This document shows positions 48,501-57,500 of a stretch of DNA of 64,000 bases, one piece after another (within the stretch, counting starts at the first letter, position 1; the number at the start of each line of letters is the position of its first letter). A program made the position numbers and the translations under genes. Below the pieces are notes generated by a model. The model was not told the origin of the DNA, ran no database searches, and was given only the letters and a program-made list of their open reading frames with translations. The stretch is from Lytechinus variegatus. Its lineage: Eukaryota; Echinodermata; Echinoidea; Temnopleuroida; Toxopneustidae. The stretch is from the NCBI RefSeq assembly GCF_018143015.1, contig NC_054741.1:8892683-8956682 (forward strand), read 5' to 3'.

Positions 48501-51500
48501 CAGGGATCCATCAGCTCTGGTTTCAACCACATTACTCTCGCAACATGAGAGTAATATTGAGCCACCTTTTGAGGCTCCAGGTATTCTACAACCTGGTGAA
48601 CTTTCAGTTGAGGATTGTCCTTGACCATGTCTTCTATCCACGTGCTGGGATATTTTGCCAGGTCCCTGAATACTTCCACGATCGTTATGTATTCGATGAC
48701 CAAGAGCAGGTCTGCCTTCTCCACCTGGTTCTGGAATATTTGACACCATTCCTGGTCTTCTTTTTCGACAGTTTTTGGAGACATCTTGAGAGTTCTCTGG
48801 CTCAGCCGTAATTATATTCGTACGCTGTCGTGTATGTTGCTGAATGAATGTATAAAACGATGGTGTTCTCCCCCTCTTTATAAAGACAGCTTTCTTGCAT
48901 GCTAAATTTACCCTCTTATTGTAATACATTATTTATAGCCCTTCCCGTCCAGGCATGTCTACCCTACCCTTTCGCAATATCGCCCCTCTATGGTGTCATA
49001 TACCCCTTCCCGTCCAGGCATGTCTACCCTACCCTTTCGCAATATCGCCCCTCTATGGTGTCATAAACATGACGTCACTTCGTGACGTCAGGGATTGGGG
49101 GCGTGGCTTACACATGACGTCACTTCGTGACGTCATGCTGGGGGCGTGGCTTCATGACGTCACTTCGTGACGTCATCGTCCATAAATGGACGATGACGTC
49201 ATGACATCATAGACATCCTTATACTACTAATCCTCCTTTATGAAATTAATTAATACAAACATTTCGTTTTATCTTTTCTTTTTTCGAGCCCCAAATAAAC
49301 GTATACATCATTTTCTCTAATTCACGTACCAGGTTGTTTGGTACGTGTATTACAGTTGCAGGGTAAACAATTTGTGATATTATCAAAGGTTTAAGTATTA
49401 CTCTTTTGCCATGTATAGTTAAATTTCTCATTTTCAAGATGTTCGTTATAGATTGAATTTTAACTAACTTTGTATCCCAATTCGTTCTTTCTTTTTTAGG
49501 TTTATCTGTACCTACAAAAATTCCAAGGTATTTCACTGGATCATTTGTCCATTGTATATCTCTTAATGTTTCATCTTGAGGGAAGATGGACATTGCATGA
49601 GTTTAGGGCCTGCAATTTCTCCAAATTGCTTTATATCTTCTATCGCAATATTACCAGAATTAACAGAACTCACAAAACTTACTGCATCAGCAAGCTGTGC
49701 TATTTTGATTTCTTTTTCTGAACACTGGGTTCCATTTTCTCCTGGAATAATGATTCCTTCAATATTATCGTTTTGTTTTATTTTCCTTGCCATAACATCA
49801 GCAATTATTAAAAACAGTAAGGCTGAGAGTGGGCAGCCTTGTCTTACACCCTGTTCTATTTTGAAATTTTGTGACATCCAACCGTTATTAATCACTCTTC
49901 CGAAGGATCATTATACAAAACTTTAATGCAGTTGATAAGTGAATCTTTGAATTTTAATTTACGTAATTACTGAAATAAAAATTGATGGTTAACATTATCA
50001 AAAGCTTTTTTGAAATCTAAAAAAATGAAATAACCTGGAAGATTTAGGTGCGAACAAAGATCAGTTGAAGATGTAACATCTTCAACTAAACGAACATTTT
50101 CTGAAGCTGAACGGAATTTGAGATAACCAGTTTGATCCATAGAAATTATTTTGTCGATAACACGTTGAATTAAGACGTGAGCAAATGACTTTGGCTGCAA
50201 TTTTGTAATCGATGTTTAGAAGTGATATAGGACGCCAATTGTCAAGTAAACCTCTATCACCTTTTTTATGTAACAATATTAAAATACCTTGCTTTTGAGA
50301 TTCTGACAACTTATTCTTTCTGTAGCCTTCATTCAAACTATTGATAACCGTATATTTTATAACTTGCCAAAAACATTGATAAAACTCTGCTGATAGTCCG
50401 TCACTACCTGGAGTCTTGTTACCTTTCATTGACTTCAATGCTTTGTAACATTCGGATTCTGTAAGTAAACCTTCGCAAAGGTCAGCTTCTTCTTCCGACA
50501 GGGTAGTAAACTCAACATCATTCAAATAATCATATATTTGTGGTACAAGAACATTATTCTTATTTGAATATAGATTTTAGTAGTATTCATAGATTTCTTT
50601 TAAAATGGCTTCTTCATCAAAAATGACATCTTTTTCCCGTTTCAAAAGTCTAGATGTTTCTTTATACCGTTCCTTTTTTCCAAGATGAGAAAATATTTTG
50701 ATGATTTTTCGCCTTCTTCCATCCATTTTTCACGGGATCTCACAAGGCACCTTTACATTTATCTTCAATTAATTTATCAATCTGCTTAGTAACATCGTTA
50801 AGTTCAGTAAGATTATTGTCACTCGGGTGAGCATCATTTGCTTTCGAAAGGATTTCAAGTTTACTTTGCAAGATATGATATATTTGGTTTCTTTCCTTCT
50901 GTATTGTCTTTGAGTATTTTATTGAATATTCTTTGATCTTAATCTTGCATAATCCCATAACATTTGATCATTATAGTTTTTATATTATAGTTTTACTTTC
51001 CTTATGATATTTCTGATTGTTTGTTTAAATATGTCATCTCTAAGAAGTGAGTTGTTAAATTTCCATACACCCTTACCCTTGACTGAAGATGAAATTGTAA
51101 GTTTTAAGGACACAGCATTGTGATCACATTTCAGAATGGGTCTTAATTCTGCGGAATGTACAAATGAACATAAATCATATGAAATCAACCAATAGTCTAA
51201 TCGGGAGTAATAACCAAGTAACTATTGCCGCTAAGTAAATTGTTTTAGTGAAGGGTGACATTTTCTCCAGATGTCTACTAAGTTCAACTTTTTACATATA
51301 TTTTGCAACAGGTCATTAGGTTTATATGCATAACTAATACCCTGGGTGTCCATACATGAACTTTGAACTGAATTCCAGTCTCCACCCAACAATAACAAAT
51401 CATCTTTATGTACGTGTGCTTTCAGCCATGAGAGTAAACCTCTGAAAAAAATAGACATTTTAAATGATTTTGTCGGAGCATAAACATTTACAATGAAATA

Positions 51501-54500
51501 AAACGTATTGTTGTAAGATAATCGAATACCGATCGCACGACCACCGGGTTGTCTAATACATTCTATGATATCTATAGGTAAACCATCCTTTATTCCAATT
51601 AAAACACCCTTTGAATGGTTGGTAACGTTGTTAAAAAATATTGAACATTTTCTTTCTGTATTTAATATTGGTTCAAGGTCCTTGGTTACAAAAGTTTCTT
51701 GCATCAAAACGATATCTAATTTTTGAAAACCTAACCATTTGAAGATTTTTTTTCTCGTTTCTTTGTATTTCGTTTTCCTCTCACATTGACCGAAATATAT
51801 AATTATGTCTGCAACCTTTTTATCTCTTTTTTTTCAATAAAAAAATACATTTCTTTATATCGATGTAAATTTCTCAGTAAGGAGATTGCCTTTGCAAGAT
51901 TTCAAAACCTACATGAATGGTATGACGAATCGTAAAAATCGGATTAATAAAAAATAATAATTTATAGAATGCCATTGCCCTTATGATTTTATATCTTGGT
52001 ACAATTTGGAATATATTGTATATTTGCTATATCATGATGGTTTGTCTTTTTTATAACTTTTAATAAGTCACAATAAATTGGACTGAGGAAAGAGTGACTT
52101 TTTTTGGGGGGGGGGTGGTAGGGGGTGGGGGGGGGGGTGGGGGATCCATTATCCTCAATTGATTTTACATACGCCGAATACATTCAATCTGAGAGAATTC
52201 CGATTGTCCAGTTCTCTTTGTGAGCTGGGTGTGACGGTTTTTCTCAAAGCTATTGAGGTACATTCGAAACGGGGAAAAGGCATATCAAAATTCAAATGGT
52301 ATTTTTAAGGAGCATTTTGTGTCGTCTGAATGAATTAGAAATATTCGTACGACATTCAAGAAACTATTATTATTGAAGAGACAATCGGGATTATTCGAGA
52401 TGAGCAAAAACCTATGTTGATCAGGACGTCATTACAGCGTTGGAAAGTCTCTTCTGTATTAATTGAGTTGCTGGCCGTCTGGTTACACCAAAGACAATTT
52501 TGCGTTATGCATTTATAATCTTCTCTCGAATGCTGCCCGAATTTTGAAAATAGGTTTATCTCCATTCCGGATAATGTTGTTCGGTTTATGAAAAAAAAGT
52601 TTTTGCATGTCAGAAAACCTACCATCAAATTTCTGAGCTACCGAAGAACATTAAATTGTTTTCTATGGATTAATAGGGTTGGGTGTCATATTTTGACACA
52701 TTTTTTATTGGCTCTCGGCGATAAAACCCATGCAAGGCTTTCGGTCTTCATTTTAAAAATTCAATAAATTTGTACCACCGTACTCGCTTTCAACACTAGG
52801 GAGGGCTCAAGAACACAGTAAATGTATTAAAATACCCATCAAATGATAAAGAATAGCTGTGAGGTCTTTGTCGAAAATTGTTGAACCAGAGAAACAGAAT
52901 CGTCGTCTGTTTCGGAGCTGACGGAAAATTGCAATTGTGTCATTCGTCCATACAGAGCCAAAGACGAAACTGCTGTTTTGTTTCACGAATTTTCGACAAG
53001 TACTGCTTGGTTGTCCGTTGTCATGAAGGACATTTGACAATTGGCCTATATTTTCTCTCTTCTTGAACGGAGCGAAAACTCTCTCCTGTCCGTATAGTCG
53101 GGTCCAGATTTGAGAAATGTAGACTGCTTAAGCCAAATCGTGTGTTTAATTAAACAGTGTTTTGTCATTTTGAGGGCGCCGAGTCCAAATATGCTGTTTG
53201 CCAACCGTGAATTAGAGGTTAAAATCCTTAAATTGACAAAAACAATATGGCCGCCATTTTACACTTTTCTTGCTCTATTTTGACCCCCACAACTTACAAC
53301 AAAAATGTTTGTCAACTTTTTTTGGTACTATTTGATCTCAAGAATAACATGAAAAAAATCGACCAAGATCGCATCCGGGAAAGTGGTTATTTTCAAGGTG
53401 GCGCTTAAGAATACGTCATGTACTGAAAAGTAAAATAACCGACTCTTAATTCCCCCATATCTTTTTTCGGTACGTTCAAAATATATAGGGGTGAAAGGTC
53501 TACTGTCACGGTAAAGAGTGAACATAAGCACTCCAGTGTTCCTGGAAATCCAAGATGGCGTCAAAAATGGGTGCCATATCCCAAAACTTCACAATATCTA
53601 TTTCAGTGTCTATTTCTTGGTCAATTTTTAAAATCGGGTCAAGTTAAAAGGACAATCAGCGGTCCACTATATAATTTATGTCCAAAAATCCAACTTTCTA
53701 AATTGGAGTCTAAAATGGCTGTTGTTATCTAAAAGCCCTAAGAACCATCATAGTTTGGTTAATATAATATCTGCCTTGGAGAATATGATTTTGGTGTCTA
53801 ACCCATCATGCCCATGGTTTCAACGAGCCAAGTAATATGTTTGAATAAGTAACAAAGACAGTGTGTGGTCCTATATTTCAAAAATCCAAGATGGTTTGCG
53901 AAAAAATTGAGTATAAACTAATGTCTTGTTTTTGCAAACAGACAGATTTTGCTTAATGACTGATTGTGGAATATAACCCATGGTTTAAAGGGTAAAATAA
54001 TACATTGGGATAAGTTACAAGGAGGGTCAGTGGTTCCAGTGTCTAAAAATCCAAGATGGCCTCCAAAAATGCAGTCTAAAATGGCTGTTGTTACCTAAAA
54101 ACTAACATAGTTAATTGTTTAATATTTGCCTGGGGTATTATGATTTTGGTGTTTAACCCATGGTTTTGTCAGTAATACATTGCGATAAGTTACAAGGGCA
54201 ATCAATGATCTTGTATGTCTAAAAATCCAAGATGGCTTCCAATAAATGAGTCTAAAAAGCTGCTGTTATAGAATGGACATAGTCAATTTAGAATCCACCT
54301 GGGAGATATGATTTTGCGTCTCATTGTTTCAAGGGTTAAATAATACTTTTGGATTAGTTACATTGGTATGGATCTGTCCATTTTGCCTAAAAAATTCAAA
54401 GATGGCTTTCAAAATGAGTATAAAATAGTTATAATTATGCGTACAAGATCTATACTATTGTTTGAAGGCTCAAATCATACATCGGGACAAGTAATCAGGA

Positions 54501-57500
54501 TGGCCATTTTTCCTTTTCGTTGTAAAAAAAAAAAAAACCTATATATACGCAACTTCTAAAATTGGGTAAAAATGACCGCTTTCTCCTAATCATGAAACCA
54601 TATAGGATAGTCCTAAGCATTATAATTACGTGTTTTGAAATACTTATCAGTGAATTATGGTACTTTTTAATGTAAAAGTGTACCCCATTTTTAAAGATCC
54701 TTTTTAGGAAGTTTACATATTGTTGCACCACCATCTAATTATGTCACTATGTCTATTTTTTATGAGCCTTAAAATATAGCAGAGACACCAATATCATGGG
54801 TCTAAATGGGATAATCCTTATTGAAAAAAGAAATCAGTTATTACATCCGAGCCAATTGCTTTTCGTAAAAATCATTTCATTATTTCATTGAACATACACT
54901 TTTATTTTTTATAAATAGGATGTCGGATGCCTTGAATAAAAAGAACTTTGTACAAGCATTCTTATTGATCTCTCCAAGGCATTCGACACCCAAGATTTCG
55001 ATATCATGATTAAAAAATTATCTTCTTGGTATTCGAGGTACCGCCCTAGATCTTATAGTTATCTTAATCAAGTGCGGAGACAATTCGTTCGTGTTGATAC
55101 TTATCTCTCCCCTCTGTTATCTGTTAAGTGCGTAATTCCGCAAGGGTCAATCCTTGGCCCATTGTTTTTCTTTTATATGTGAACGATATTAATAAATCTT
55201 TAATACATTGGGATGCTGTTTGTATGCTAATGAGTGATGACACAAACTTAATATTTAGTAACAAATATTCTGCAAAACTCACAGAAGATATTAACATTAA
55301 TCTTGCCAATATATTAGAATGGTTTCAAGATAATAAACTCTATTAATATTTTTAAAAAATCATGAATGTTGGCCTTCATCAAGAATTAATGAAAAAAATA
55401 ATGATATAGCTCTTAATTCGAATACTATTGATAGAGTCAATTGTATTAAATTTCTTGGTGTGATTATTGACCAGAACTTAAATTCGAAAAGTCACATAGA
55501 CAGTCTTAATCACGGTCTTGTCAAGATAATGTTGTATAATCTATAAATCGTCGCATGTATTACCTTTAAAACACTTCATATACTTTGATTTTGCCATACT
55601 TAAATTATGGAAACATCATGGGGCAGAGCATCTTCCACAGCTTTGAAGGGTACACCGACCCTCAAAATAAGGTCATTCGCACTCTCACGCATGCATGCAG
55701 ATTTCCGTGCTCACACACCCCCTCAATATAAGCAGCTGAATATTTTACGACTTCTAGACATTGTTAAATACCAAAACGGCTTCATTCATGTATAACTACC
55801 ACAAACAAATTCTACCACATAGTTTTGGCAACATTTTTTCTACAGCACACTTCTTTCATTCTTACTACACAAGACATAAAAAAACATATCCTCGCCACAT
55901 TCCTGAAATCAAACATGCTTTATTCAAACTCGATCACAGTGAATGGTTCAAAGCTTTGGAATAACTGATACGCCATCCTACTTAAAGAATTTACCTTTAT
56001 TAAATGCCTTCATATGTTTCTAAAAGGTCACATTGAATAATAGCATATGTACATTACATCAGGGTATCCATTTGCGTATGTAGTTGTTTTTGTGCTGGGT
56101 TTGTGTGGCCTTAAGAAATGTCTCATTTTATGATATATTTGCATATTTTTATCCAGTCGCTCTTGCTCATCTTTTCTACTTAGGAGCTGATTTTATTCTT
56201 CACTTCTCTCCTATCTTTCACTTTCCCTTTTATTTACTTTTACATCTACCTCTTCTCCTGACTCTTCTCTTTACTTGACCCCTTTTTTCAGCCTCTTGCT
56301 CCAACCCTGTTTTCTTTTCTTTTATGTATACCTATTTTTTTCTTATTCAGGCTACCTTGCCTGCAGGCCTCTGGGCCTTTTTAGGTGTGCCTCACAAGCC
56401 TTTCATTATTTTTAGAACACGTATTTTTTTCCTGTTCACTGTAATGATTAGTTAGCGTGTATTTTATACCTGAATGCATTATGGAACATGCATACATATT
56501 CTGTGATGAGCAGCTCTACGTTGTCATCTTTGAACTGTTTATACTGTATTTATGGTGTTTTTAAAAAGAGCCTTTTTATCTGCTTGTGAAATAAACCCTA
56601 TATGAAGCATTGCAATTTTTGTGTAAATGGTGGCCAATTCGAATGCAAATTTGGGAGCCTTCAATTTTTGGACAAAATGGACGACATCATATCCTTGTAA
56701 TGCGTCTTAAAATTATTTGACCCTTGAAATCATTGGAATTAAGGACCGAAAATGTATCTAGGTAGATATTGCACTTTGTAGCCATATTTTTAAGAAACAG
56801 CAACCATATTTTTAGCCATCGTGAGTTTTGGCCAAACTGAACCACTGACAAACCTTGAAACTGTCCTTATATAGTTTTTCTCCTTGGAACCATGCATGAT
56901 TGTTTATTTGCCTCACATGCGAAGCAGAGTGAGACTATAGGCGCCGCTTTCATTATTTATCAATCAGCAGCTGTGGATCATGGCAGCCATCTTGGAATTA
57001 AAGATGGCTGACAAATCAAACGGATGCTTTATGCTTGCAATCCTGGGCGTCAAAATTATACCATAGACCCCATTTTCTGAAATATAATCACCCATAGAAA
57101 TCCTTTAATATGGGAAACCGCATTCAAAATGCCGCCAATTTGTTTTTTGCCGATTTGAAGATAAAAACGTCGGAATCAAGTTTAGCAAACAGCATTTTTG
57201 GATTCAGCACTCCTGAGTTACCTTAAAACAATTGATAAATCAGCATTAACACAAATATGCCTAAAACACTTTTTCTGAGCACATTTTTTTAAATCTGGAC
57301 CTGACTAAAAATAAATGCTTACAATCATCCAAAATTGTTATATTGGTATTCTTACTGGATGCAAACATGAAAAGAGATGAGTCTGTCATATGCATATTAT
57401 CGTGATTATGCTCTGTTAAATAAGAAAAAAACGATAATTTGTCAAAAATGTACAATAGTTGTTTGTGTTGGTATAACGACATGTTTTGTCAAGTAGCGAT

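Larger units (their letters stand above)
43487..49228. mobile_element. 5.74-kb giant inverted-repeat element, Polinton-like ends, candidate new family
   Basis: Termini AGTAGTATAAGG...CCTTATACTACT, flanked by a perfect 6-bp duplication AATCCT (43481-43486, 49229-49234) inside a LINE. Arms of about 2.4 kb (43487-45888 and 46734-49228) are nearly identical; the spacer is about 845 bp. Each arm has, from the outside in: CRE palindromes with a GGGGGCGTGG box, a 65-bp unit present twice, a TATA promoter, a 111-codon gene with AATAAA, and about 1 kb of degenerate CATTTCGTCATT-type repeats. A C2H2 zinc-finger gene runs from the spacer into the left arm. A 6-bp duplication and AG-starting termini recall Polintons as I remember them, but no polymerase, integrase, ATPase, protease or capsid gene is seen and the length is a third of a Polinton. 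It looks whole as a unit and young, judging by arm identity. It could be a non-autonomous derivative or an unrelated family. Confidence 0.8.
46734..49228 (-). repeat. Right arm of the inverted-repeat element
   Basis: Inverted copy of the left arm. Its inner end carries only the last stretch of the zinc-finger coding sequence, because the arm boundary cuts through that gene. Confidence 0.9.

Noticed and set aside
43487-49228. Palindrome as an assembly artefact
   Set aside because: The arms differ in CRE-unit number and in length, there is a unique spacer, and the flanks show an exact 6-bp duplication interrupting a LINE.
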